Origin: an uncultured Fastidiosipila sp.
GTDB taxonomy: Bacteria > Bacillota > Clostridia > Saccharofermentanales > Fastidiosipilaceae
Assembly (NCBI GenBank): GCA_947253875.1
Contig: CAMYAM010000001.1
Span: 62,001 to 126,000 of the forward strand
Length of the DNA: 64,000 bases
Direction: 5' to 3'
Each line of letters starts with the position of its first letter. Within the stretch, counting starts at the first letter, position 1. The translations under genes and the position numbers were made by a program. Under the pieces are notes generated by a model. That model did no database searches. It was not told the origin of the DNA and worked only from the letters and a program-made list of their open reading frames with translations. This document shows, piece by piece, positions 1 through 9,321 of this stretch.

Positions 1-288
1 CTCAATTAATTTGTTAATATCAGTTTCTTTATCAGCCAAACTATCCGGATTATTATCTAAAGCTTTTATTTTTCCATTTTTCTTAGAAATTGCATATAGA
101 AAATTTTCTGAAATATGATAGTAATAATCATCCGACTCTGCTATTGTCCATGGATTATATGGTTGGGCATATTGATATTGATTTTGTGATTTATCTGCTT
201 TTGTATTTCCATTATCAACTTTATCACCTGTACTATCGCAGGATACTATAAAAAGCAGTGAAAATAATACTAAAAAAACTTTTTTCAT
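1..288 (-). CDS. Truncated lipoprotein of unknown function (N-terminal part)
   Basis: The reading frame runs off the left edge of the window, so only the first 96 residues are visible. It starts at an ATG at 288 preceded by an AGAGGT ribosome binding site. The first 17 residues are a lipoprotein signal: MKK, a hydrophobic stretch, and a lipobox ending V-S-C with the lipidated Cys at 17. A hydrophilic Asn/Lys/Gln-rich linker follows, then a Tyr-rich segment (residues about 54-75) with the pattern LYAISKKNGKIKAL, which recalls one blade of a beta-propeller (DUF5050- or PQQ-like repeat). That resemblance is weak and no function is assigned. It is transcribed divergently from the neighbouring ABC transporter genes. 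Confidence 0.75.
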   Translation of the reverse strand, partial: MKKVFLVLFSLLFIVSCDSTGDKVDNGNTKADKSQNQYQYAQPYNPWTIAESDDYYYHISENFLYAISKKNGKIKALDNNPDSLADKETDINKLIE

Positions 289-346
289 ATAACCTCTTCT
301 ATAAAAGTCTATCTTCCACAAAAATATTAACTCTTTTAAGATTTTA

Positions 347-376
347 TTGTGATATATGTTAATATTAAATTATAAA
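347..376 (+). promoter_or_regulatory. Candidate promoter of the ABC transporter pair
   Basis: In the 120-bp divergent spacer, TTGTGA (347-352) and TATAAA (371-376) are separated by 18 bp, upstream of the GAGGA ribosome binding site of the ATPase gene. The spacer is so AT-rich that chance matches are likely, so this is only a candidate. Confidence 0.35.
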
Positions 377-408
377 AACTTCATTTACAAGTTATATGAG
401 GATACAAG

Positions 409-1260
409 ATGCAATTAAAAATCAACAACGTAAATAAATTTTATGGCAGTATTAAAGCACTCAATGACTTTGATATGAATTTAAAACCTGGCATCTATGG
501 TCTACTTGGTGCTAATGGTTCTGGCAAAAGTACTCTACTTAATATAATTTCCCAAAACCTAAAAGCAGATTCAGGTACAGTCGAACTTGAACCGGCAAAA
601 GACATTCTAGAAGTACTAGGTTTTATGCCACAACAACAAGCATTATATAGAGATATGTCAGCTAGAGCCTTTCTCCACTATATGGCAAAACTAAAGAGAG
701 TAAAAAATACCCAAGTTCAAGTAGAAGATCTCCTAGAAGCTGTTAATTTAGCAGATATAGCGCACAAGAAGATGAAAGGATTTTCTGGTGGTATGAAGCA
801 GCGTGTGTTACTAGCTCAAGCCTTACTTGGAGATCCTAAAGTTCTACTCTTGGATGAGCCAACTGCTGGTTTAGACCCTGTTGAGCGTATACGTATTCGT
901 AATTTAATCAGCTCCTTCTCTACAAATAAAATTATTATTTTGGCAACCCACGTTGTCAGTGATATTGAATATATATCCAATCAAGTGATTTTATTGAAAA
1001 AAGGTAATATTATCGGTTGTAAACCTATAAGCGAGTGGTTACAAGATATCCAAGACAAAGTTTTTGAAATGCAAGTCAATGAAATGGAACTGAAAAAATT
1101 ACATAATAAATATCTTGTAGGTAATATATTTCATTCAGTCGATGGTGTCGTGGCTAGAGTAATCAGTGACGAGCGCCCCTCTAATAATGCAAAAAATGTT
1201 AACCCTAATCTAGAGGATGTTTACCTCTATTATAACGAAGGTGATTTACTCAATATATAG
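409..1260 (+). CDS. ABC transporter ATP-binding protein, BcrA/NatA type
   Basis: This 283-residue protein is the nucleotide-binding subunit of an ABC transporter and should energise the permease encoded next to it. Visible motifs in order are Walker A GANGSGKST (about residues 35-43), Q-loop region GFMPQQ, signature FSGGMKQR, Walker B VLLLDEP followed by TAGLDP, and the switch histidine in ATHVV. The C-terminal 70 residues after the ATPase fold are typical of the CcmA/BcrA (ABC-2) group. Start is the ATG after GAGGATACAAG. The permease gene begins 21 bases downstream, so the two form an operon. Substrates in this family range from antimicrobial peptides to ions; the sequence does not say which applies here. 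Confidence 0.88.
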   Translation: MQLKINNVNKFYGSIKALNDFDMNLKPGIYGLLGANGSGKSTLLNIISQNLKADSGTVELEPAKDILEVLGFMPQQQALYRDMSARAFLHYMAKLKRVKNTQVQVEDLLEAVNLADIAHKKMKGFSGGMKQRVLLAQALLGDPKVLLLDEPTAGLDPVERIRIRNLISSFSTNKIIILATHVVSDIEYISNQVILLKKGNIIGCKPISEWLQDIQDKVFEMQVNEMELKKLHNKYLVGNIFHSVDGVVARVISDERPSNNAKNVNPNLEDVYLYYNEGDLLNI

Positions 1261-1281
1261 CTATCGCATGAGGTTCAATAA

Positions 1282-3456
1282 ATGTTCTATGAATTACGTA
1301 AATGGTCAAATCTAAAATCCATCACAATTATTATTTTCGCCTTAATCTTAAATATTTTCTTATTTCATCAACATTTCAGACACAAGGATAGACATATACT
1401 TGAAGATTACAATACTTATGTTGAAGTTTTAATAGATTTAAAATCTTCAGACCAGACCAAAGAAATATCAACTCATCAAGAAAAAGGTCTAGCTTCTAGC
1501 AATGCTCTCAACGCTTTAGTTCAACAACAAAACTACATAAAAACCTACCCTGACTATATCCTAGGAACTCCTGAGCGCGCTGAAGATGCCTTTGCGCTAA
1601 GTGGCGAGGAAATTACTATCTATAATCAACGCAATATCGAGAAAACAGTTAAAGATTTCACCGGACTAGAATCTTTGCCTTTAGAAATCGGGTATGATCT
1701 ACAGGTAACTCGCTCCTTTAATTTTCAATTTTCAGATTTAATTCTCTTTGCTTTTATTATCTTGCTGACAACTCAAATGTTCACCCAGGAATATGAGGAA
1801 GAATTATTTCCACTGCTGACTGCAACTCAGAGCAGAATAAGATTAGCTGTTTCAAAGATTGCAGCAATTGTCTTCACTCTATTATTGCTATGTTTAGGCT
1901 TATATGGTGGAAATATTATCACTGCTGGTTTCATCTATGGTTGGGATGATTTAAGCAGGTTAGTACAGTCCATAAGTGACTTTAGATCATTAATCTATCC
2001 TATGACAGTTGCAGTTTATTTTGTTCTAGCTCTTTTGATTAAATGGATAAATGCTGTTACCGTAGCCTTAATAATTTTTGCCCTATACACACTTCTCAAA
2101 CGCGCTATTCCAGTTTTATCAATTGTAACTGGTTTCTGGATCATGTTTTATCTTCTCTATATCAGCATTCCAGTTAATTCTGTCTTTAACATCTTGCATT
2201 TCGTCAACCCTATTTATGGTTTTAACTCATTCGATTTAATTAGACGCTATCAGAATATTAATATTTTCAACCATCCTGTGGAAATGGTATTTTTATGGCC
2301 AATTCTCTGCTTAATACTTATAACTGTCAGTATAATTATTATTATTAAGAGATTCGCTACAGCCGAAATTTTGCACAGTAAGTCTTCTTCGAGATATCTC
2401 AGCAAGATCCAGGATAATTTTATTCGTTTGACAGACAAAATTAATAGTCGTGGAGGAATTTTCTTCAATGAACTCAAGAAGGTCTTATTCTCAGATAAAG
2501 GTTTACTTGTACTGCTAATATTAATTGGCTTACTCTATCACCGTATAGACACCGCCTACCGCTACAGAGATTCTGAACAGCAAGCGTATGCCTACTATAT
2601 AGAAGTCTTCCAAGGAAAAGTTTCTGAAACTACCTTAGATGAGATCGCTGCAGAAAGAAATAATTTATTAAGTAATAATAGACATGATTTAGTCGAGATT
2701 GAACTCAATGCTCTGAATAGAGTGGAAAAGCAGCTTAAGGAAGTTTTAGAAATTGAAGCTAAAAGAGGAATTCCTGCTCACTTAATTAATGACGATAATT
2801 ACGCCCAGTGGTTAGATAATCCTCGTGCTGACCTACGAGATATTATTACTACCTTCCTAGCAGCTATATTCTTCACCTCGGGTATCTTCGCACGCGAAAA
2901 CTCTATTGATGCCAAACGCTTACTACGTATAACTCCAGAAAATAGAAAATTACGTCGCTATAAGTTCTTGATAACAGTTATATTTACTTTGGCTATCTCT
3001 GCGTTGGTACAAATTACTAGGGTAATTGAATTCAATAAGTTTGATCAACTAAAGGACTTACATGTGCCAGTACAAAACCACAGTGGCTGGGGAAATTTCC
3101 CAAGTCTTTGGACCATGCAAACCTATTTCATTGTCATGTACGTATTTAGATTCATAGCAAGCATTAGCTTGGCTTCTATTATTGCTGCAATTTCAGCTAG
3201 ATCCAAAAATACAAGTATCTCTGTAGTTATTACTACTATCATCACAGTACTTCCTGCATTAGCAATGTTTGCTAATATTAGAGAAATGCAATTATTCTCC
3301 TTAGCCTGGTTGGCAGAAGTTAATAATCTTATGCTGCATGACAGAATTTACTGGATAATAAGTGTTCTTATACATCTCATTATCATTGGACTTAGCCTCT
3401 GGAGTATTAGATTAGAATGGCAACCTCAGAAATCTGATATTAAAAGAATGAAATAG
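1282..3456 (+). CDS. Large ABC-2 type permease
   Basis: This 724-residue membrane protein is the presumed partner of the upstream BcrA-type ATPase. It has two similarly built halves. Each begins with one membrane helix (near residues 12-30 and 405-420), then a soluble extracytoplasmic segment of about 110 residues, then a cluster of five or so membrane helices (about 150-360 and 530-715). This ABC-2 layout appears duplicated in one chain. It starts at an ATG after a GAGG site, 21 bases behind the ATPase stop. The outer loops could contact a peptide or envelope component. Many peptide-resistance and lipoprotein-associated transporters look like this, but I cannot assign a substrate. Confidence 0.75.
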   Translation: MFYELRKWSNLKSITIIIFALILNIFLFHQHFRHKDRHILEDYNTYVEVLIDLKSSDQTKEISTHQEKGLASSNALNALVQQQNYIKTYPDYILGTPERAEDAFALSGEEITIYNQRNIEKTVKDFTGLESLPLEIGYDLQVTRSFNFQFSDLILFAFIILLTTQMFTQEYEEELFPLLTATQSRIRLAVSKIAAIVFTLLLLCLGLYGGNIITAGFIYGWDDLSRLVQSISDFRSLIYPMTVAVYFVLALLIKWINAVTVALIIFALYTLLKRAIPVLSIVTGFWIMFYLLYISIPVNSVFNILHFVNPIYGFNSFDLIRRYQNINIFNHPVEMVFLWPILCLILITVSIIIIIKRFATAEILHSKSSSRYLSKIQDNFIRLTDKINSRGGIFFNELKKVLFSDKGLLVLLILIGLLYHRIDTAYRYRDSEQQAYAYYIEVFQGKVSETTLDEIAAERNNLLSNNRHDLVEIELNALNRVEKQLKEVLEIEAKRGIPAHLINDDNYAQWLDNPRADLRDIITTFLAAIFFTSGIFARENSIDAKRLLRITPENRKLRRYKFLITVIFTLAISALVQITRVIEFNKFDQLKDLHVPVQNHSGWGNFPSLWTMQTYFIVMYVFRFIASISLASIIAAISARSKNTSISVVITTIITVLPALAMFANIREMQLFSLAWLAEVNNLMLHDRIYWIISVLIHLIIIGLSLWSIRLEWQPQKSDIKRMK

Positions 3457-3501
3457 AATGGCTAAGTTCAGTGCAATACAGGCTTAGGCTCTTGGCTGCA
3501 T

Positions 3502-3537
3502 AAAAATAGCGTAGCTGCCATATAAACTGCTACGCTA
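3502..3537 (-). terminator. Rho-independent terminator of the ABC exporter operon
   Basis: A perfect 9-bp stem (TAGCGTAGC at 3507-3515 with GCTACGCTA at 3529-3537, 13-base loop) is followed on the minus strand by a run of five T. It lies about 105 bases beyond the stop of the minus-strand exporter gene. On the plus strand the hairpin is followed by A residues, so it should act only leftward. Confidence 0.75.
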
Positions 3538-3641
3538 AAAAAGTCTAAACTTTTGAGGGGTCACATCAGAGCTTAGTTTTTGTTTACTATTTCTAGTCAA
3601 ATTATGTTTTTAAGTCTTATTAATTCTTTAAAAAATTCACC

Positions 3642-5516
3642 CTAAACATAATACTGAGCCTGTGCGTCCCAAAGTTCTTTATATTTACCTGGAACTTCAA
3701 CTAAATCTTCATGTTTACCACGTTGGACAATCTCGCCATTATCAAATACTAGAATTTCATCACAAAAGCGACATGAGGACAATCGATGAGAGATATAGAA
3801 AGCTGTTTTATCTTTTACGATTTCTTTAAAATTCTGATATACTTCAAATTCTGCAACAGGGTCAAGCGCTGCTGTAGGTTCGTCCAATATCATAATTGGT
3901 GCATCTTTATATAAGGCTCTAGCTATAGCAAGTTTTTGACTTTCACCACCAGATATATTTACACCAGTACGATCAAATTCTGTACCTAAATAAATATCTA
4001 ATTTTTCATCTATTTTGCAGAGGAAAGAACCCATGTCAGCTTGCTTCATGACTTCCATAACTTTAGTTTCATCATATTTTGGTGCTACTGCTATATTTTC
4101 TCCTAATGTTAGTCCTAAAAGTCTAAAATCTTGGAATACAACGGAAAAAAGTGTGTAATATTCACTTAAAGAATATTTATTTGCGGCAATATTATTTAGT
4201 TTAACTTCTCCAGAATTAGGCTCATAAAGGCGCATCAATAATTTAATAAAGGTTGTTTTACCCGATCCATTCTCACCTACAATCGCATAGGATTTTCCAA
4301 CTTCAAATCCTACACTAATATTTTTAAGTACTTGTTTATCCGTATCAGGATAGGTAAAATTGAGATTTTCTACTGCAAGATTATATTTATTATCTAATCT
4401 TTTTTCTACAGGTATGCTGCCTTTTGCATCTTGATCAGGTAAATCCATGATTTCATAAAATCTGCTAATAGCATCAGGTTGAGTAAAGATTGAAGCAAAT
4501 TCAATAATATTTTCTATTGCTGTCATTAATTGTTTGACTGCGCCATTCAATTGAACAATCATGCCCACCGGCAAGGCGCCACTGATAACCCTGATTCCTA
4601 TTAATAAAAACATGACTATGTTTGTACATTGAGATCCTATTATATTAATTACATCTTTAACCGATATTGTCTTTAATTGATTTTCATAAACATTATTTAA
4701 AGACTCCATACTTTTAGCAAAATTTTTCTTTAAGGATTCATGCAGATTGTAAAGTCTGACTTCCTTTCCTCCCTCTACATCTTGTAAATTAACGTATAAG
4801 ACATAATAAATCGCATTCCATATGTATAAATCTTCCTGATCAGAACTAATTCTCTTAGTAAGTTTTTTTACGGTAATTAAGCTCAAAGTGATTACTATAG
4901 TGATTATACCCAGTACTCCTAAGTCCAGCCAATGTGATCTACTCCATTCCAATCCTGGAACCGTTACAGGAGCTAAATTAAAAATAGGCAACAATAAAAC
5001 TATGGCAAAAACTAAACTAATAATACGTTTAATAACTTCCCTAGTACTTAAATATAAGTCATACATTGATGCAGGAGAGTTAAAATAATCTCTATTTATT
5101 CTATGTACTTTGTCATGAATAAGTTTATTATCTGAATAGTGGAAATTCACTCTAAGCATCTTCTCATTTGGCAGAGCCTGGATTTTTCTACTAACCTTGG
5201 TATATTCATTCTGTTCAAGTGGTCTAATTAATGCAGCTAAGAGTTGTACTACGAGATATATCGATAAATAAACTACAATTCGTTGCCAAAGCAACTCGAA
5301 CTCTGCTGCTGCAAGTAAATTCAATATCATTGACAAAAAGTACAAGTTCATAAAAGGCAATAGACTATCCGCAAGCCCCAGAAAAAAGCTTAAACAAAAA
5401 GATTTTTTGGCAATTGGCCATAGATCTTGATATGCCTGTATCCATAGATTTTTATTTTCAGCTGTATTTACTGGTATTTTGCTTTTAGTTTTTTCTGTAT
5501 TTGTTTCTCGTGTCAT
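3642..5516 (-). CDS. ABC exporter half-transporter, second subunit
   Basis: This 624-residue half-transporter has an N-terminal membrane domain of about six helices (roughly residues 35-330) and a C-terminal ATPase. Visible ATPase motifs are Walker A GENGSGKTT, signature ISGGESQKLAIARAL (degenerate compared with LSGGQ), Walker B PIMILDEP with TAALDP, and the switch histidine ISHR. Its start ATG overlaps the TAA of the preceding exporter gene by one base (TAATG), a strong sign of translational coupling and of a heterodimeric exporter. The degenerate signature motif fits heterodimers in which one ATP site is weak, but the catalytic Glu is present. The family moves peptides, lipids or drugs outward. 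The upstream two-component genes make a peptide or envelope-stress substrate plausible. Confidence 0.88.
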   Translation of the reverse strand: MTRETNTEKTKSKIPVNTAENKNLWIQAYQDLWPIAKKSFCLSFFLGLADSLLPFMNLYFLSMILNLLAAAEFELLWQRIVVYLSIYLVVQLLAALIRPLEQNEYTKVSRKIQALPNEKMLRVNFHYSDNKLIHDKVHRINRDYFNSPASMYDLYLSTREVIKRIISLVFAIVLLLPIFNLAPVTVPGLEWSRSHWLDLGVLGIITIVITLSLITVKKLTKRISSDQEDLYIWNAIYYVLYVNLQDVEGGKEVRLYNLHESLKKNFAKSMESLNNVYENQLKTISVKDVINIIGSQCTNIVMFLLIGIRVISGALPVGMIVQLNGAVKQLMTAIENIIEFASIFTQPDAISRFYEIMDLPDQDAKGSIPVEKRLDNKYNLAVENLNFTYPDTDKQVLKNISVGFEVGKSYAIVGENGSGKTTFIKLLMRLYEPNSGEVKLNNIAANKYSLSEYYTLFSVVFQDFRLLGLTLGENIAVAPKYDETKVMEVMKQADMGSFLCKIDEKLDIYLGTEFDRTGVNISGGESQKLAIARALYKDAPIMILDEPTAALDPVAEFEVYQNFKEIVKDKTAFYISHRLSSCRFCDEILVFDNGEIVQRGKHEDLVEVPGKYKELWDAQAQYYV

Positions 5517-7378
5517 TAAATTACACCTCCAACTTCCACAACTTCTGAACTTGGATTTTCTTGCTCTGATCCTTCTTCAAAGATTGGATTGACATCTCTA
5601 TCTGATAAATTTTCGTGGTAATAATAAGCCTGAGTCTCGTAGAGCTTGTAATATCCTGCCTTATTAGCCAGAAGCTCTGCATGCGTACCTTTTTCCTTAA
5701 TTTTCCCATCACTCAAATAGATAATTTCATCACAAAATTGAGTAGAGGCTAGTCTATGTGAAATAAATAATGCTGATTTACCTTGGGAGAATTTAAAATA
5801 ATTTTGATACACTTCGCTCTCACTAATTGGGTCTAAAGCTGCTGTAGGTTCATCTAAAACTAAAACGTTGGCATCTTTATACAAAGCTTGAGCTAGTTTC
5901 AACTTTTGCATCTGACCGCCAGATAACTCAACTGCTTCCTTATAAATTTGACGATTTATTTTCGTCTCGTCATCTTCAGGTAAAGAATTAATAAATTTAT
6001 TTATTCCTGAAAGTTTACACACCTTCTTATACTTATCCTCGTCATAATCATAGCCTTGCAAAATCGTTGATTTAATTGAAAAAGTATATAAATAATTATC
6101 TTGAAAAACTGGAGCAAACATCTGGTAATAATCTTCTATTGAATATTTTTCACGATTTATACCATTAATTAAAATCTCTCCAGAGCTAGGCTGCAGTAAT
6201 CCTAGAATTAATTTAACCAGAGTTGTTTTACCTGCACCATTTTCTCCTACGACAGCTAAATGCTGTCCATAAGGTATTTTAAGGTTTAAGTTCTCGAATA
6301 CTACTTTATCCGCATTTGGATATTTAAAACTTACTTCTTTTAATTCTATTGTAGGATTATCTGGTAGCTTCAAAGAACTCTTATGGTTAAAAACAGTTTT
6401 TTGATTAAAATAATCATAAACATAAGTCAACTCAGTTAAATCATTGCGAAATGTGTAAGACGAATTAATAAATTCAGATAAAACTGAGATAGCCAGAGTT
6501 ACAACACCAGTATAAATAAAGATTTCAGCAGCTTTAATTTCACCAGTAATAATTTTTCCTACACTTAAATAAAAGGTCAGAGCAATTAGACCGACAGTTA
6601 AAATTACACTAATAATACCTTCTATTCTCTGAATTCTATTAGCCGGTCTCTTAATCTGCTGATACTCCATCCATATCTTATTTTTAATATTTTCTATCCA
6701 TGGAAACATGGAGTATAAACGTACATCCTTAGCTATTCTTTGGTCTCCAGAAACATTACGAACATAATTAAATTTCTTAGAGTTATCTACTCTAGCTTGA
6801 TAAGTCTTTCTGTTAATTTTTTCAGAAATTATTTTAAAAGAAATTAAAAACAACAAAAACACACCAATCAGCAAGGCTAAGAGTGGATGTAAATTTTGTA
6901 AAACTCCAACAGAAATTATTATTGAAATAAAGTTTGATATTACATTTGCAAAATTATCAATAGTCCCATTTAAAGCTGCCATTCTATGATCCACTGCAGT
7001 AATAGCTGAGTTATATAGTTTAATATTTCTTTCTTCCAGGAGTAACTGATAATCCATTTTTGCTCTTGTAAGCATCACGTCATGTCCTACGTTAATTCTA
7101 AATAAATCTCCTTGAGCCATAAGGTAATTATCCAAAAGTTTAGCTAGAATCTTAGTAAGTAAAATCAGTCCTGTCCACAAAAGCACAGTAAGCACAAAAT
7201 CACTAATATTCACTCGATTGAATAATGCTTGAATTATAAAACCTGTACCTAGCAACTGAACGTATGGATTTACAGTAGTCATAACTATATTTAAGAAATA
7301 GATTAATAAAAATAATTTATCAAATTTCTTCAATCTTTTACCTAGGTCTGCTAGAGTGTTTATCTTTTTTCTCATCAT
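5516..7378 (-). CDS. ABC exporter half-transporter, first subunit
   Basis: This 620-residue protein has the same TMD-NBD layout as the next gene: about six membrane helices in residues 20-320, then an ATPase with Walker A GENGAGKTT, canonical signature LSGGQMQK, Walker B VLVLDEP with TAALDP, and ISHR. The canonical signature contrasts with its partner. The C-terminus carries an acidic tail (Glu/Ser-rich, about residues 595-620). Two adjacent Met codons (7378 and 7375) follow GGAG and either could be the start. A 204-base gap containing a candidate regulated promoter separates it from the histidine kinase gene, so it may be transcribed both with and apart from the regulators. Confidence 0.88.
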   Translation of the reverse strand: MMRKKINTLADLGKRLKKFDKLFLLIYFLNIVMTTVNPYVQLLGTGFIIQALFNRVNISDFVLTVLLWTGLILLTKILAKLLDNYLMAQGDLFRINVGHDVMLTRAKMDYQLLLEERNIKLYNSAITAVDHRMAALNGTIDNFANVISNFISIIISVGVLQNLHPLLALLIGVFLLFLISFKIISEKINRKTYQARVDNSKKFNYVRNVSGDQRIAKDVRLYSMFPWIENIKNKIWMEYQQIKRPANRIQRIEGIISVILTVGLIALTFYLSVGKIITGEIKAAEIFIYTGVVTLAISVLSEFINSSYTFRNDLTELTYVYDYFNQKTVFNHKSSLKLPDNPTIELKEVSFKYPNADKVVFENLNLKIPYGQHLAVVGENGAGKTTLVKLILGLLQPSSGEILINGINREKYSIEDYYQMFAPVFQDNYLYTFSIKSTILQGYDYDEDKYKKVCKLSGINKFINSLPEDDETKINRQIYKEAVELSGGQMQKLKLAQALYKDANVLVLDEPTAALDPISESEVYQNYFKFSQGKSALFISHRLASTQFCDEIIYLSDGKIKEKGTHAELLANKAGYYKLYETQAYYYHENLSDRDVNPIFEEGSEQENPSSEVVEVGGVI

Positions 7379-7469
7379 TTTTCTCCTGCTGATTTATAAA
7401 GACTTAAAAATCTTTACTCTTAAGTGCTTTTCATTATATATAAAAGATTTATTTTTATATTTTTCAAGC

Positions 7470-7499
7470 GCAAGTGGTATTCTATTTTGCCTGAACGGT
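7470..7499 (-). promoter_or_regulatory. Candidate LytTR-type direct-repeat binding site
   Basis: On the minus strand ACCGTTCAG (7499-7491) and ACCACTTGC (7478-7470) have starts exactly 21 bp apart, that is, two 9-bp elements with 12 bp between them on one face of the helix. The first fits the usual LytTR half-site pattern with its central GTT; the second is a poor match. An AT-rich tract containing TATAAT lies downstream, before the exporter start at 7378. The adjacent response regulator carries a LytTR domain. Confidence 0.4.
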
Positions 7500-7582
7500 C
7501 AAAATATAAATTTTAAATATGAATATATAATTCGTAAATAAATAAATGAGAAGGTGTATCTAAATTTGAGAATATTAAAAAG

Positions 7583-8320
7583 CTACAGTGGTAAAGTAAT
7601 TTCTGTAGAAAACACGCCTTCTTCCCACTGCCTGTTTAAGAAGCCATTGTACTTCTTTACTGTCGCATCGATTCTGCGTAAGCCAAATCCCATTCGATTG
7701 GGGGCTTTGAGTGATTTAAAGTTTATCTTAGGTGATTTATCCATTGAATTTGTAACATTTATATAGAGCATATCTTTCATAGGAGCTATATAAATCCTAA
7801 TAAACTTATCCTGACTATTTGAATTCGTTGTAGCATCTATTGCGTTATTTAACAAATTACCTAAAATTGTGGCTACATCTGTAGCAGCTATAGTTAAGTT
7901 TTTTGGTGCCAAAGCTGTAGCATCAACATTAATTCCATTATTTTTTGCAATGCTCATTTTAGTATTTACCAAAGAATCTATTAAAACATTACCCGTTCTA
8001 ATTATCGTATCTACTTGATTCATCTCATTAACTAGCTCATCTAAATATTTTTCTAAACTATCTAGTTCACCTGTTTCTAAAAAAGCCTGCATAACTTGTA
8101 AATTATTCCTATAGTCGTGTCTAATTCCACGCATCTTATTATAAATACTTTCAACTTCAAGTGTATATTGGCTAAGTTCGGCATCACGAATATCCTCATT
8201 TTTTCCATCCCAATATTTCTTCATATTAAAATAAATTGATACCAGCAAAGCTATCGTCAAAATAATCACTAACCAAACAAGACTACTATTCATCAAAAGC
8301 AATATAAAAACATTATTCAT
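7583..8320 (-). CDS. Minimal GHKL sensor histidine kinase (AgrC/ComD-like core)
   Basis: This 245-residue kinase should phosphorylate the response regulator encoded upstream. It has one membrane helix (about residues 10-31), a helical dimerisation region with the phospho-acceptor in RHDYRNNL (His68), and a GHKL ATPase with N-box LGNLLNNAIDA and a GFGLRR glycine box. The polytopic sensor domain of AgrC or ComD is absent, so signal input must be short or come from a partner. I place the start at 8320, where ATG follows AGGAG with 9-base spacing; it overlaps the regulator stop by 8 bases. An upstream Met at 8365 would extend the overlap to 53 bases and has no better site. Confidence 0.85.
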   Translation of the reverse strand: MNNVFILLLMNSSLVWLVIILTIALLVSIYFNMKKYWDGKNEDIRDAELSQYTLEVESIYNKMRGIRHDYRNNLQVMQAFLETGELDSLEKYLDELVNEMNQVDTIIRTGNVLIDSLVNTKMSIAKNNGINVDATALAPKNLTIAATDVATILGNLLNNAIDATTNSNSQDKFIRIYIAPMKDMLYINVTNSMDKSPKINFKSLKAPNRMGFGLRRIDATVKKYNGFLNRQWEEGVFSTEITLPL

Positions 8321-9056
8321 AGATGTTAACTCCTTTATAATGCTGAATAAATGCTCTCTGAACATCTGCAGCTAATCTTCTAGATAAAGGAATTTTATCC
8401 AGATTTGCCATTAAAAGAAAATCAGTAGATATTTGATTAACATGCTCTAAATTAATCAGATAACTTCTATGTGGTTTGACGAAACTCTCACTATTTAATT
8501 CAGTTTCGAGTTTGCTAAGACTAGAATTTAATATAATTTCTTTTTCTTTACTTTCAGAAAAATATACAAGTTTTACTTTTTTATTCATAACTTCTAAACT
8601 TATAATATCTTTATGTCTGATTAATACTAGATTATCTTCAACATCATTAAACACGCTATATTTATCTGTTTGTGGTTTGATGGCTAAGTATTTTCTTAAA
8701 GCTTTGATAACATCTTCTAATTTAACCGGTTTAAGTAAATAATCTAAGGCATTAACTTTATACCCTTCTACAGCATATTCTGCATATGCTGTAGAAAAAA
8801 TAATATGCACAGCAGGAAGAGTTTTTCTCAGCTTCATAGCAGATCTCATGCCATCTATTTTTTTCATTTCGACATCTAGGAAGACAATTTGCCAATCCAT
8901 ACTATCTTCTAATTCAAACAAAAGTTCCTCACCTGATGCATAAGTCGAAATTTCACAGGCAATATCCAATTCTTTACAAGCACTATTTACCAAGTTAGTC
9001 ATGTGCTCCCTCTGAATCTTTTCATCGTCTACTATTACAATCTTGAGGCTATCCAT
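8313..9056 (-). CDS. LytTR-family response regulator (AgrA/ComE type)
   Basis: This 247-residue two-domain regulator has an N-terminal receiver (residues 1-120) with the acidic pair in IVDDE (10-11), phospho-acceptor Asp61 in FLDVEM, and the conserved Lys in LLKPV. A C-terminal LytTR DNA-binding domain (about 135-245) has the typical FVKPHRSYLINLEHV segment. It starts at an ATG behind AGGAGGAGTACT. It is the first gene of the regulator-kinase pair and lies upstream of the exporter genes. Such regulators usually control peptide-related export, bacteriocin or envelope functions. The target here is inferred from position only. Confidence 0.9.
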   Translation of the reverse strand: MDSLKIVIVDDEKIQREHMTNLVNSACKELDIACEISTYASGEELLFELEDSMDWQIVFLDVEMKKIDGMRSAMKLRKTLPAVHIIFSTAYAEYAVEGYKVNALDYLLKPVKLEDVIKALRKYLAIKPQTDKYSVFNDVEDNLVLIRHKDIISLEVMNKKVKLVYFSESKEKEIILNSSLSKLETELNSESFVKPHRSYLINLEHVNQISTDFLLMANLDKIPLSRRLAADVQRAFIQHYKGVNIYE

Positions 9057-9282
9057 AGTACTCCTCCTTATTCTCTAGCTTTAAATATACTAGATTATAA
9101 AGTATTTGTAATTATTTCTTAGTTTATCTAAATATACTAATTTGCTTACTCATGTTAAATTCACGTCAAAACTAAAAGTATATTTTAGTAAAGTAGCTAC
9201 AAAACAAAAAATAAAAATATTAAGAACCACGAAATATGTGTGAATTGAACACGTAAACACTACACAAATAATTATTTTAGAT

Positions 9283-9312
9283 AAAAAAAAACCGTAAACT
9301 AAATGTTTACGG
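9283..9312 (-). terminator. Terminator of the tRNA-Asp/tRNA-Phe unit
   Basis: CCGTAAAC and GTTTACGG pair perfectly (9292-9312, 5-base loop). Nine consecutive T follow on the minus strand, ten bases beyond the CCA end of tRNA-Phe. Confidence 0.9.
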
Positions 9313-9321
9313 AGTTTTGAC

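Noticed and set aside
8321..8365. Longer start for the histidine kinase at 8365
   Set aside because: It would overlap the regulator gene by 53 bases; the ATG at 8320 has AGGAG at good spacing.
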